Source: Candidatus Colinaster equi
GTDB taxonomy: Bacteria; Bacillota; Clostridia; Lachnospirales; Lachnospiraceae
NCBI GenBank assembly: GCA_018064425.1
Contig: JAGHVF010000040.1
Location: forward strand, 1-54,098
Reading direction: 5' to 3'
Length of the DNA: 54,098 nt
How positions within the stretch are numbered: position 1 is the first letter of the stretch; every line of letters starts with the position of its first letter. Under the pieces are notes generated by a model. The model ran no database searches, was not told the DNA's origin, and saw only the letters and a list, made by a program, of their open reading frames with translations. Shown piece by piece: positions 7,009-15,203 of this stretch. The position numbers and the translations under genes are program-made.

Positions 7009-8579
7009 GCATTATTATACTTTACATTGTAAGTAATCGGATCCCTTTGCGAATAATCAAATAATGACATATCCGGCACATTTTTGACAAATGCCGGTTT
7101 GCTCTTAGGGTTCTCTCTTAAATAGTAGTCCAATGTGAGCGATTCTCTGATTTCCTCTATCTTTGAGACATCATTTGTTGTCTCATGTGATACGAATTCC
7201 AATATGATCTCATATTTTCTGCTTCGTGCCGGTACTTTTACAAAATAATCATTTGCTCTGTAGAACACGGCCAATGCCTCATAAAGCTCATATGGCGTAT
7301 CATACATCTTCAATAAACGGGGGATGGTCTGCGTAAACTGTGCAGAATTATAATAATCCTCCAACACCTTTTCTACATCTTTCAACTTAAGTATCTCATC
7401 ATATGTTATCCAATTTGTCGATAGTACTTCATATGGAGCACTATCGAGATATTTTATACCATACTCTTCTATATGTTCTTCTATACTTGTTCCTTTTAGA
7501 ACCTTAAGAAATCCCAGCTGCAATTGATGTGGATTCATATTGTAGACTTCATTAAATGATGTCACAAATGACCTATAATCCTCATATGGCAAGCCCGCAA
7601 TCAAATCAAGATGTATATGAACATTATGCGATTTTAGCAATTTGGATGTTACTTGCCTAATATGAGAAGTCGAAACATATCTATTAATTGCCTTAAGAGT
7701 TGTCTCATTTGTAGATTGTACACCTATCTCAAGCTGGATTAATCCGGGACGCATTTTTGATAGTAATTCAATCTGATCATCTTTCAAAATGTCTGCCGCT
7801 ATCTCAAAATGGAAATTGGTAATACCATTATCATTCTCATAAATGAATTTCCAAATATCCATTGCATGATCGTGATTGGCATTAAACGTCCTATCAATGA
7901 ATTTGACCTGCTTAACTTTTGCATTCAAAAAACAAGCAAGATGTTCTTTTACACTGTCAATATCACGATACCTTAGTGTCTTATCTATTGATGATAGACA
8001 ATAGCTGCAACTAAACGGACATCCCCTTGAAGATTCATAATACAATATTCGATTTTCAAAGCATTCCGGCAATGGATTCTCATAATAGAACGGAACTTCG
8101 TCCATAGATAAACTCTTTCGGACGCCGGTATATCCGGTGCTTAGATACAAACCATTTATTGATAGCATATCATCTGCCGAATTGTATGTTAGCTTCTCAA
8201 CCAATTCGGCAAATGTTTCTTCACCTTCACCAATCATTACTCCTGTTATATAAGGATAATCCGTCATTACCTTATCAGGATGATATGTTACCTCGGGACC
8301 ACCCAGGAAAATCTTTACATTTGGTAAAATCTTATGTATTTCAGGTAAAATCTTACGCATAACATCACTATTCCAAATATAACAAGAAAACCCGATGCAA
8401 TCGGGTTTCCTGTTATATATACCGGCTATAATATCCTCTACCTGTTGATTAATTGTATATTCTGCAATATCAACTATAGAATCACTATGTATTTTACTGT
8501 CTGCATATGCCTTGAGACTATATACAGCCGGGCATGAATGTATAAATTTGGAATTAATGGCTACCAATAGAAAGCGCAT
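7005..8579 (-). CDS. B12-binding-type radical SAM protein, DUF4080-like
   Basis: This 524-residue enzyme has an N-terminal Rossmann-like domain of the cobalamin-binding type (about residues 1-130, with IGFSCYIWN and FLGGPEV). A radical SAM domain follows, with the 4Fe-4S motif CPFSCSYC at Cys187, Cys191 and Cys194. The C-terminal 150 or so residues match my memory of DUF4080. The classic DxHxxG cobalamin motif is not seen. The reaction is unknown; relatives include methylases and ring- or bond-forming enzymes. The frame opens at 8627 inside fliS, but the ATG at 8579, just past the fliS stop, fits the start of this protein family, with AGAGGA 12 bases upstream. Confidence 0.85.
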   Translation of the reverse strand: MRFLLVAINSKFIHSCPAVYSLKAYADSKIHSDSIVDIAEYTINQQVEDIIAGIYNRKPDCIGFSCYIWNSDVMRKILPEIHKILPNVKIFLGGPEVTYHPDKVMTDYPYITGVMIGEGEETFAELVEKLTYNSADDMLSINGLYLSTGYTGVRKSLSMDEVPFYYENPLPECFENRILYYESSRGCPFSCSYCLSSIDKTLRYRDIDSVKEHLACFLNAKVKQVKFIDRTFNANHDHAMDIWKFIYENDNGITNFHFEIAADILKDDQIELLSKMRPGLIQLEIGVQSTNETTLKAINRYVSTSHIRQVTSKLLKSHNVHIHLDLIAGLPYEDYRSFVTSFNEVYNMNPHQLQLGFLKVLKGTSIEEHIEEYGIKYLDSAPYEVLSTNWITYDEILKLKDVEKVLEDYYNSAQFTQTIPRLLKMYDTPYELYEALAVFYRANDYFVKVPARSRKYEIILEFVSHETTNDVSKIEEIRESLTLDYYLRENPKSKPAFVKNVPDMSLFDYSQRDPITYNVKYNNA

Positions 8580-8580
8580 A

Positions 8581-9051
8581 TTATACTCTATATCCTCTAA
8601 ATGTTTGTTCTTGTGTAAGTTCGTCAAGAATCTTATTCTTACTGTATGTCATTCCCGTCAGTACACTTTGTGTATGTATCATTACCGGACCGGATGAATC
8701 TACATCTTTTATCTGTTCATATGATGCTCTCAACTTATCCAGTTTATCCCTTATTATACTCAAATTTGTAATATCATTTTCAATAATAGCCTGACGAACA
8801 ACTATCTTCATATATGTATATAACTGCTTTAACGCTTTGGCCGGCTCATATCTGTAATCAAGATTCTGTATCATTTCATCCAAACAGTCTCTAACATGTG
8901 AAAGTGCCAGATTTCTTTCCTTTATATCATTTTCGTTATACAGTGCATCATCCAAATATGTTATACATATCTCGTATAGAAGTATTATTAATTCTGTTTT
9001 GTTCGCATTTGCTATTCTTAAGGTATATTCCTGCTTCTTTTCACGAGTCAT
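8581..9051 (-). CDS. fliS: Flagellar export chaperone FliS
   Basis: FliS binds the C-terminal end of flagellin in the cytosol and keeps it unfolded for export. This 156-residue protein is mostly helical and carries the family stretch KTELIILLYEICITYLDDAL near residues 18-37, then paired helices with DCLDEMIQNLDY and a central LYTYMKIVVRQAII segment. It is slightly longer than the usual 120-135 residues because of a tail after about residue 130. It starts 27 bases after the flagellin stop, the standard client-chaperone arrangement, and ends one base before the radical SAM gene. Confidence 0.9.
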   Translation of the reverse strand: MTREKKQEYTLRIANANKTELIILLYEICITYLDDALYNENDIKERNLALSHVRDCLDEMIQNLDYRYEPAKALKQLYTYMKIVVRQAIIENDITNLSIIRDKLDKLRASYEQIKDVDSSGPVMIHTQSVLTGMTYSKNKILDELTQEQTFRGYRV

Positions 9052-9078
9052 CTATACACCTACTTTCCGATAGCTCTT

Positions 9079-10326
9079 TTACTGTAACAACTGCAACATC
9101 TGAGACGGTCTTTCATTAGCCTGAGCCAATATTGCTGTTGCTGCCTGATTGACTATCTGCAGATTTGAATAATTTGACATTTCTTCAGCCATATCCGTAT
9201 CCATGATTCTTGAATATGCAGCTGTCATATTTTCTTCTGAAGTTGCCAAATTGCTACCGGTATGTTCAAGTCGGTTCTCATATGCACCAAGTCTGCTTCG
9301 CATATCGGATACCTGTGCAATTGCTGCTGTAATCTGATCAATTGCTTTAAGAGAATCTTCCTTGGTTGTAACCTGTAATATCATATCTTTAGTCTGATCT
9401 GAATCCTGATTCTTAAAACCAAGTGATTCCATTGATAATCGCTCCATCTGTATGCTAACAGTCTGGCTTTCATTGGCTCCTACCTGGAATGTCATAGGAC
9501 CGTATCCTTTTAACTCAAGTGATATAGCCTGATATGTTGCATTTGGTACCATAGAGATGATGTTACCATCTACATCCTTTGTCACTGTTGCCGCCGTAGC
9601 AGCGTCAGTATCTATCATCATACCATACGTATCCAATACAATCTTATCTCCTGCATCTCCCGATAACATCATATGATATGTATCTCCGGAAACACGGAAT
9701 TCTTCAACTTTTCCATCCGGTCTTGTTGCTGTAATAATACAATTAGACGGATCGGTTGTTACGCCGTCATCCACACCTGTAATATTTCCTTCAGCATCAT
9801 ATGTTATCTCATTCAAATTGAAATTGTAATTACCAAACATAAGACTTCCGGAATAACTATCAACTTTTACATCAACATAATCTGTGTATCCCTTATAATC
9901 AAAATCACCTGTAAAAAGTTTCTGACTGTTATATTCCGTAGTCTGTCCTATACGATCAATTTCTTCACCAAGCTGTTCAACCTCATCCTGAATCGTACGA
10001 CGATCTGCCTCAGATAATGTTCCGTTTGCAGATTTTACTGCAAGTTCATTCATTCTTTGAAGAATATCATGCACTTCAGAAAGTGCGCCATCAGCAATTT
10101 CAACCACCGATATTCCGTCTCTTGCATCCTGGCTTGCGTCCTGTAATCCCTTTATCTGTGCATTCATTCTTCTCGAAATAGCCAGACCTGCCGCATCATC
10201 TTTAGCACTGTTTATCTTATATCCACTTGAAAGCCTTTCAAGTGAAGAAGTTAATTTATTATCATTAAGCTTCAAACAATTGTTTGATATCATAGCCGAA
10301 ACGTTATAGTTAATCTTCATACTCAT
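9079..10326 (-). CDS. Flagellin (filament subunit)
   Basis: This 415-residue protein is the structural subunit of the flagellar filament. The conserved N-terminal D0/D1 helices contain SSGYKINSAKDDAAGLAISR and RDGISVVEIADGAL. The C-terminal D1/D0 part contains RSRLGAYENRLEHT and ends QMLQLLQ. The middle region, about residues 145-300, is a variable outer domain with many Asp, Gly and Thr residues. AAGGAGG lies eight bases before the ATG. No separate sigma-28 promoter is evident in the 30-base gap, so it may be co-transcribed with the large gene upstream or driven from within it. A small hairpin precedes the ribosome site. Confidence 0.97.
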   Translation of the reverse strand: MSMKINYNVSAMISNNCLKLNDNKLTSSLERLSSGYKINSAKDDAAGLAISRRMNAQIKGLQDASQDARDGISVVEIADGALSEVHDILQRMNELAVKSANGTLSEADRRTIQDEVEQLGEEIDRIGQTTEYNSQKLFTGDFDYKGYTDYVDVKVDSYSGSLMFGNYNFNLNEITYDAEGNITGVDDGVTTDPSNCIITATRPDGKVEEFRVSGDTYHMMLSGDAGDKIVLDTYGMMIDTDAATAATVTKDVDGNIISMVPNATYQAISLELKGYGPMTFQVGANESQTVSIQMERLSMESLGFKNQDSDQTKDMILQVTTKEDSLKAIDQITAAIAQVSDMRSRLGAYENRLEHTGSNLATSEENMTAAYSRIMDTDMAEEMSNYSNLQIVNQAATAILAQANERPSQMLQLLQ

Positions 10327-10343
10327 GGTTGTGTCCTCCTTAT

Positions 10344-10362
10344 ATGTAATGCACTATTACAT
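10344..10362 (-). other. Small hairpin just before the flagellin ribosome site
   Basis: ATGTAAT-AGTGC-ATTACAT on the minus strand forms a 7-bp stem that includes the stop codon of the upstream gene and ends two bases before AAGGAGG. No T run follows, so it is not a terminator. It could protect a processed flagellin mRNA or tune its translation. Confidence 0.45.
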
Positions 10363-13167
10363 TGCTGTCATTGCTGTCATTGCTTCCACAAAAACTTTAC
10401 CTATCATGTATAGCTGTTTGTCGGAAACATCCTCATATATTTTATCGGCTTTATGAGCTGAAAACTTATTAGAAACAGTAGATTTTGTCGTTACAGTTTC
10501 AATTTCATTTTGCTCATATCCCAATTTTGTTAATTGAACATCCAGATCTTTAGCCAATCTGTTGATATTCTCCGGAGTTTCTCCGTCATAATATATTATT
10601 GCCGACACATAACTGCCCTTATCTTTAAGTACTGCTGTCACATCTCCGAATATCTCGTTGTTCATATGCACCGATACATTGCTGTCATCTTGTCCATGTA
10701 TCATTTTTAGATTAATTCCCATCTGTTTACCCTGCACATTGACAGGAATATAGTAATCCTCTTCCTTTGCAGCCTGTGTTGCAAAAGATATCTGTTTATG
10801 CATAAGAATGATGCTCTTCAAATCAATATAATGTGACACTTCTTCCTCTTGTGCCTGTGTCAAAATATCTGTCATTGCTTCACTAAACTCATCATACGCC
10901 TCGTTCATTGAATCCTTATCATCCATTGATTGAAGCAATGTCTCGGCTTTTTTCCTGTAATTCTCAGATATATCCTTCTTTGCACATCTGTCCATTTGTA
11001 CAAATATGCTGTTTATATCTGTAGCAAATGCTTGCGCTGCTTCAACATTATCAAAAGAAACTGCTGTTTTTGCATTTAGAACTTCTTCAATAACATTATC
11101 ACTTACATTCGTTTGCTCACGCATCCTTTGCATACTCTCATTAATGTAGGCATCTTCCAATTGTGCGTTTGTTTCACTTCCGATACTATCCTCATATGCA
11201 GCCATAATCTGATCGGTAATAGATGTCCCTGACACAATCTTTCTATCAAGAAATCCGAAATTATCATCAATATTAACATCCATTTTTATCTTACTGCTTC
11301 TTACGGATTGAATCAGATTTCCAAATGTAAGATTTATACCGGATTCGGCTATTGCTCCGATTGCAGCATAATCATTCTTTTCAAGCATATTAAGCATTCT
11401 GTATATTCCGATATATGATTCTCTCTCCTTTGGCGTTATTTCTCTATTCTGCTCTAATTTATATAAGAATCTGGAATATTTCTCTGCATCGGATTGTGGA
11501 TTGCTGTCAAGCTTGGAGGTCTCTTCTACTACTTCATCAATCGACATATCTAAAGGATTAATACCCTTTCTGATTAACGAAAGTGTCTTTCCCGGAGTGA
11601 GGGAGCGTACCGCAGATTGTACTGTTCTATCAAGTAATCGGATTTTTGTAATATTCTCCTCGTTAATCTCAATAGAATTATACCCAAGTATTCTCACTGC
11701 GCGTCTGTTCTCATCGCTTAATTCCATTTTAAGATCTGCCAAAATGTCATCAACATTCCTAAATGCTTTCTTGATTGAATCTCCCATATCTTTTCTCGGA
11801 GATGTCATCATCTGTTCATAACTATCATTTGCTTTAATGTATTCTGCTTTAACAGATATACCTACACTATGAATAGATCTAAGTGTAATGCTATCCGCAG
11901 CAGATATTCTTCCTATTGTAGCAAGAGGTAAACTTGGAATCTCATCAAGTACAGTTCTTGTATCCTCATAAATACTTACCTTTGCATCAAGTTCTTCTAC
12001 CGTACCATTACCCAAGAATTCACGTCGTAGATTGTATTCCTGCTCTTTCAATTCATCGAGTATCTTAGTTACAGATTCCGTATCAATATTTTTGCCGTTT
12101 TTTATCAAACGAATATTCGCATCTAAAGACATTGCAAGACGAGTTTCTTCACGACTAATTGCCATCTTAAGCAATTTTTCCTTCTGCGCAAATGCCTTTT
12201 CAAATACTCCTTCATATTTTGGTGAGAGATTGGCTTCCTTAGCTTTCTTTCCTTCAAAAAGTGCCTTTGTTGCCGAATCAACTACTTTAATATTATCTAC
12301 AGGCCAATCAATTTGCTTTATTGATAAATAATTCCTTATTTTATCTTCTGTTACAGGTATTCCTTTTTCTATCAACCATTTGGCTGCCTGCATAGCATCT
12401 TTTGCATCTACTTCACCCAAATCCATTGCATCAAGATTTTTCTTAACCTGTTCCTTCAACTCATCCCATTCTACTTTTTCGGCCTTCTTTGCCAGGTAAC
12501 CACCCATATCCTGTGCATAATATCCTCTTGCCTGCTTGAAACCGTCTCCTGTAGAACTAAATCTGGCTGTATATATATTCTCAACTGTCGGCTGCATATC
12601 ATTATCAACCATATACTTGATATTTCCATCCGACAGTTCATTTACCTGCTCCGTTAATGCAACCGCTTCTTCTATTTCCTTAATATTTGTCTCGCATACA
12701 GGTAAATCGGCCTGCTGCAATTTATTGCTGATAGTATTGGCTATAGTCTCACTTCCACCCACTTCTGCAAGAACTTCCTTTGACAGGTCATCGTTATATC
12801 CAACAATGACTTCCCCTGCCTCTGCCATAACAGCCTTAATATGATCCAATATCGTAACAGACTGTGAGCCATCCATCTTGGAAGGATCAAAACCATCCTC
12901 CTGCATTTTCTTAAAATCATCCCCAGACATAGAATTAGACATAACAGTCATGTAATCTCTGGCAGTTGCAACATCTATTGCTGCCGCTTGTTTCATAACG
13001 TCTTCTGTCGTTCTTCCGTGAACTCCGTAAGCATTATCATCCATGTACATGCCGGTTATGTCCAATCTTACTCCATCAGCCTTTTCAGTTTTTGAATAAG
13101 TTGTAGGAGTTGGGATATATGTGTATTCTTGTATCTTTTTTGCGTCTATATCCAAACCTATCTTCAA
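10357..13167 (-). CDS. Large flagellar-locus protein, DUF6240-like, possibly FliK-related
   Basis: This 936-residue hydrophilic, helix-rich protein has no signal peptide or membrane segment. Its build matches proteins I recall as DUF6240 from Lachnospiraceae flagellar loci. The last 150 or so residues (VNVQGKQMGINLKMIHG, then VSVHMNNEIFGDVTAVL and LDVQLTKLGYEQNEIET) resemble the C-terminal domain of FliK, the hook-length ruler that switches export specificity. That link is inference from pattern. The start is TTG with GAGAGGA seven bases upstream. It stands 30 bases before flagellin. The gene ends in a short tandem repeat encoding MTAMTAM. Confidence 0.75.
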   Translation of the reverse strand: MKIGLDIDAKKIQEYTYIPTPTTYSKTEKADGVRLDITGMYMDDNAYGVHGRTTEDVMKQAAAIDVATARDYMTVMSNSMSGDDFKKMQEDGFDPSKMDGSQSVTILDHIKAVMAEAGEVIVGYNDDLSKEVLAEVGGSETIANTISNKLQQADLPVCETNIKEIEEAVALTEQVNELSDGNIKYMVDNDMQPTVENIYTARFSSTGDGFKQARGYYAQDMGGYLAKKAEKVEWDELKEQVKKNLDAMDLGEVDAKDAMQAAKWLIEKGIPVTEDKIRNYLSIKQIDWPVDNIKVVDSATKALFEGKKAKEANLSPKYEGVFEKAFAQKEKLLKMAISREETRLAMSLDANIRLIKNGKNIDTESVTKILDELKEQEYNLRREFLGNGTVEELDAKVSIYEDTRTVLDEIPSLPLATIGRISAADSITLRSIHSVGISVKAEYIKANDSYEQMMTSPRKDMGDSIKKAFRNVDDILADLKMELSDENRRAVRILGYNSIEINEENITKIRLLDRTVQSAVRSLTPGKTLSLIRKGINPLDMSIDEVVEETSKLDSNPQSDAEKYSRFLYKLEQNREITPKERESYIGIYRMLNMLEKNDYAAIGAIAESGINLTFGNLIQSVRSSKIKMDVNIDDNFGFLDRKIVSGTSITDQIMAAYEDSIGSETNAQLEDAYINESMQRMREQTNVSDNVIEEVLNAKTAVSFDNVEAAQAFATDINSIFVQMDRCAKKDISENYRKKAETLLQSMDDKDSMNEAYDEFSEAMTDILTQAQEEEVSHYIDLKSIILMHKQISFATQAAKEEDYYIPVNVQGKQMGINLKMIHGQDDSNVSVHMNNEIFGDVTAVLKDKGSYVSAIIYYDGETPENINRLAKDLDVQLTKLGYEQNEIETVTTKSTVSNKFSAHKADKIYEDVSDKQLYMIGKVFVEAMTAMTAM

Positions 13168-13190
13168 TTGTCATTCCTCTCAATATTTTG

Positions 13191-13228
13191 AAATAAAAAT
13201 AGAGTGAACAAATATCTGTTCACTCTAT
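13191..13228 (-). terminator. Rho-independent terminator after glgB
   Basis: A perfect 12-bp stem ATAGAGTGAACA/TGTTCACTCTAT (13228-13217 with 13210-13199) is followed on the minus strand by TTTTATTT. It separates the glgB unit from the flagellar genes. Confidence 0.9.
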
Positions 13229-13267
13229 ATTTCGGCTTTTTTTATTCTATTCTGAAGACTAAACACA

Positions 13268-15184
13268 CTATATCTCAAAGATAAGTGCTGCAAAAGGTGC
13301 AAGATTGAATGTCAACATATATTGTCTGTTATCACATGAAGCTTCCGTCGGCATTATCGTCTTTGGAACAACTGAACCATTACCACCAAATCTCTCTTCA
13401 TCACTGTTAAGCAACAATTTAGCTTTTCTTCCCTCAGGAACTCCAACCGTGTAGTTCTCTCTGTTTATTGGAGTCATATTGAGTACAAATAACATCTTCT
13501 TTTTGCCATCAGCAGATTTTCTGATAAAACTGTAGGTACTTCTGTCAGCATCATCACAATTTATCCATTCAAATCCGCCCCAATCATTATCGATCTCGTA
13601 CATACACTTATTACTTCTGTATATCTGCAATAATTCTCTGACAAAATCATGCATGCCTCTGTTAAGCGGCTCATCCAATAAATACCAATCAAGCTCCCTG
13701 GCTTCACTCCATTCTCTTTCCTGAGCAAAATCCTGTCCCATAAAGAGAAGCTTCTTGCCACAGTGTCCGAACATAAATGTGTATCCAACACGCAGATTAG
13801 CATATTTATCAACATGATATCCCGGCATTTTATTTACCATAGAACATTTCAGATGAACTACTTCATCATGCGACAACGGTAAAATATAATTCTCGGAACT
13901 GTTATAACTCATTGCAAATGTCAGTGCATGATGGTTATTCTTTCTAAAATATGGATCCAATTTCATATATTTACAGAAATCATGCATCCATCCCATATTC
14001 CACTTAAAATCGAATCCGAGTCCGCCATTCTCAACATTTGCGGTGATTTTTGGCCATGCTGTTGATTCTTCCGCAATAGTCATTACACCGGGATAAGAAC
14101 CATGAATAACCGAATTTAAATGCTTAAAGAATTCTATTGCTTCCAAATTCTCATTTCCGCCATATTGATTCGGCAACCATTCACCATTTTTTCTTCCATA
14201 ATCCAAATATAGCATTGATGCAACAGCATCAACTCTCAAACCATCTATATGAAATTCTTTTATCCAAAACAGGGCATTGGCAATAAGGAAATTCTTAACC
14301 TCCGTTTTACCATAATTAAAAATCTTTGTACCCCAATCAGGATGTTCACCTCTCCTCTTATCAGGATGCTCAAATAAACAAGTTCCGTCAAAGTCTGCAA
14401 GTCCATGTGCATCCCTCGGAAAATGTGCAGGTACCCAATCAAGAATCACACCTACATTATTCTTATGCAGCTGATCAACAAGATATGCAAAATCCTCAGG
14501 TGTTCCATATCTCGATGTTGGAGCATAATATCCGGTTACTTGGTATCCCCATGATCCGTCAAACGGATGCTCTGCAATACCCATAAGCTCAACATGGGTA
14601 TATTTCATCTCTTTAAGATATTCAACAAGTCTGTCTGCAAATTCTCTGTATGTATAGAATCCGTCCTCTGTACCATCAGGATGCTTCATCCATGAACCAA
14701 TCTGGCATTCATATACAGCCATCGGCTCTGCATTCATATCCTTTTTCTCTCTGGCTGTCATCCACGCAGAATCCGACCACTTTATCAATGATAAATCCGT
14801 AATAATCGATGCTGTACCCGGTCTTCTCTCTGCATAATTTGCAAACGGATCTGCTTTATACAATTTTTCTCCGCTTGGAGTTGTTATCAAGAACTTATAC
14901 ATTTCCCCCGGATTAATACCGGCGAAGAATTCACCCCATATTCCACCCGGTCCCATTTTTTCCAATGGATGAGATTCTTCGTTCCAATCATTGAATGTTC
15001 CTATAACATGTACGCTTGCTGCATTAGGCGCCCATACGGCAAAGAATGTTCCCACTTTTCCGTTCATCTTTGAAACATGTGCACCCAATTTCTTGTAAAT
15101 ATCATAGTGTGTACCTTGTGCGAAAAGATACTGATCAGCTTCCGATATGAATACTTCCTCGATCTCTCTTTTTGCTGTTGCCAC
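13268..15184 (-). CDS. glgB: 1,4-alpha-glucan branching enzyme
   Basis: GlgB introduces alpha-1,6 branches into glycogen. This 638-residue copy has an N-terminal CBM48-like domain (FAVWAPNAASVHVIGTFNDW), a GH13 barrel and a C-terminal beta domain. Catalytic residues by motif are the nucleophile Asp319 in GLRVDA, the acid/base Glu372 in TIAEES and Asp440 in LPLSHDEVVH. Length and order are normal for the family. The start codon is GTG, nine bases after AGGAGG; a nearby ATG is out of frame. No other glycogen genes (glgC, glgA, glgP) lie in the window. It follows the TPR protein by about 20 bases and is probably co-transcribed with it. Confidence 0.97.
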   Translation of the reverse strand: MATAKREIEEVFISEADQYLFAQGTHYDIYKKLGAHVSKMNGKVGTFFAVWAPNAASVHVIGTFNDWNEESHPLEKMGPGGIWGEFFAGINPGEMYKFLITTPSGEKLYKADPFANYAERRPGTASIITDLSLIKWSDSAWMTAREKKDMNAEPMAVYECQIGSWMKHPDGTEDGFYTYREFADRLVEYLKEMKYTHVELMGIAEHPFDGSWGYQVTGYYAPTSRYGTPEDFAYLVDQLHKNNVGVILDWVPAHFPRDAHGLADFDGTCLFEHPDKRRGEHPDWGTKIFNYGKTEVKNFLIANALFWIKEFHIDGLRVDAVASMLYLDYGRKNGEWLPNQYGGNENLEAIEFFKHLNSVIHGSYPGVMTIAEESTAWPKITANVENGGLGFDFKWNMGWMHDFCKYMKLDPYFRKNNHHALTFAMSYNSSENYILPLSHDEVVHLKCSMVNKMPGYHVDKYANLRVGYTFMFGHCGKKLLFMGQDFAQEREWSEARELDWYLLDEPLNRGMHDFVRELLQIYRSNKCMYEIDNDWGGFEWINCDDADRSTYSFIRKSADGKKKMLFVLNMTPINRENYTVGVPEGRKAKLLLNSDEERFGGNGSVVPKTIMPTEASCDNRQYMLTFNLAPFAALIFEI

Positions 15185-15203
15185 AACCCATACCCTCCTA
15201 AAA

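Noticed and set aside
10360-10384. Tandem 9-base repeat at the end of the DUF6240-like gene
   Set aside because: Fewer than three copies, encoding MTAM units in frame; too short to call a repeat element, though slippage could vary the protein end.
13191-13260. GCCGAAAT near the glgB terminator as a sigma-28 -10 box for the flagellar genes
   Set aside because: No TAAA-type -35 at the right distance is present, and the box lies upstream of a strong terminator hairpin.
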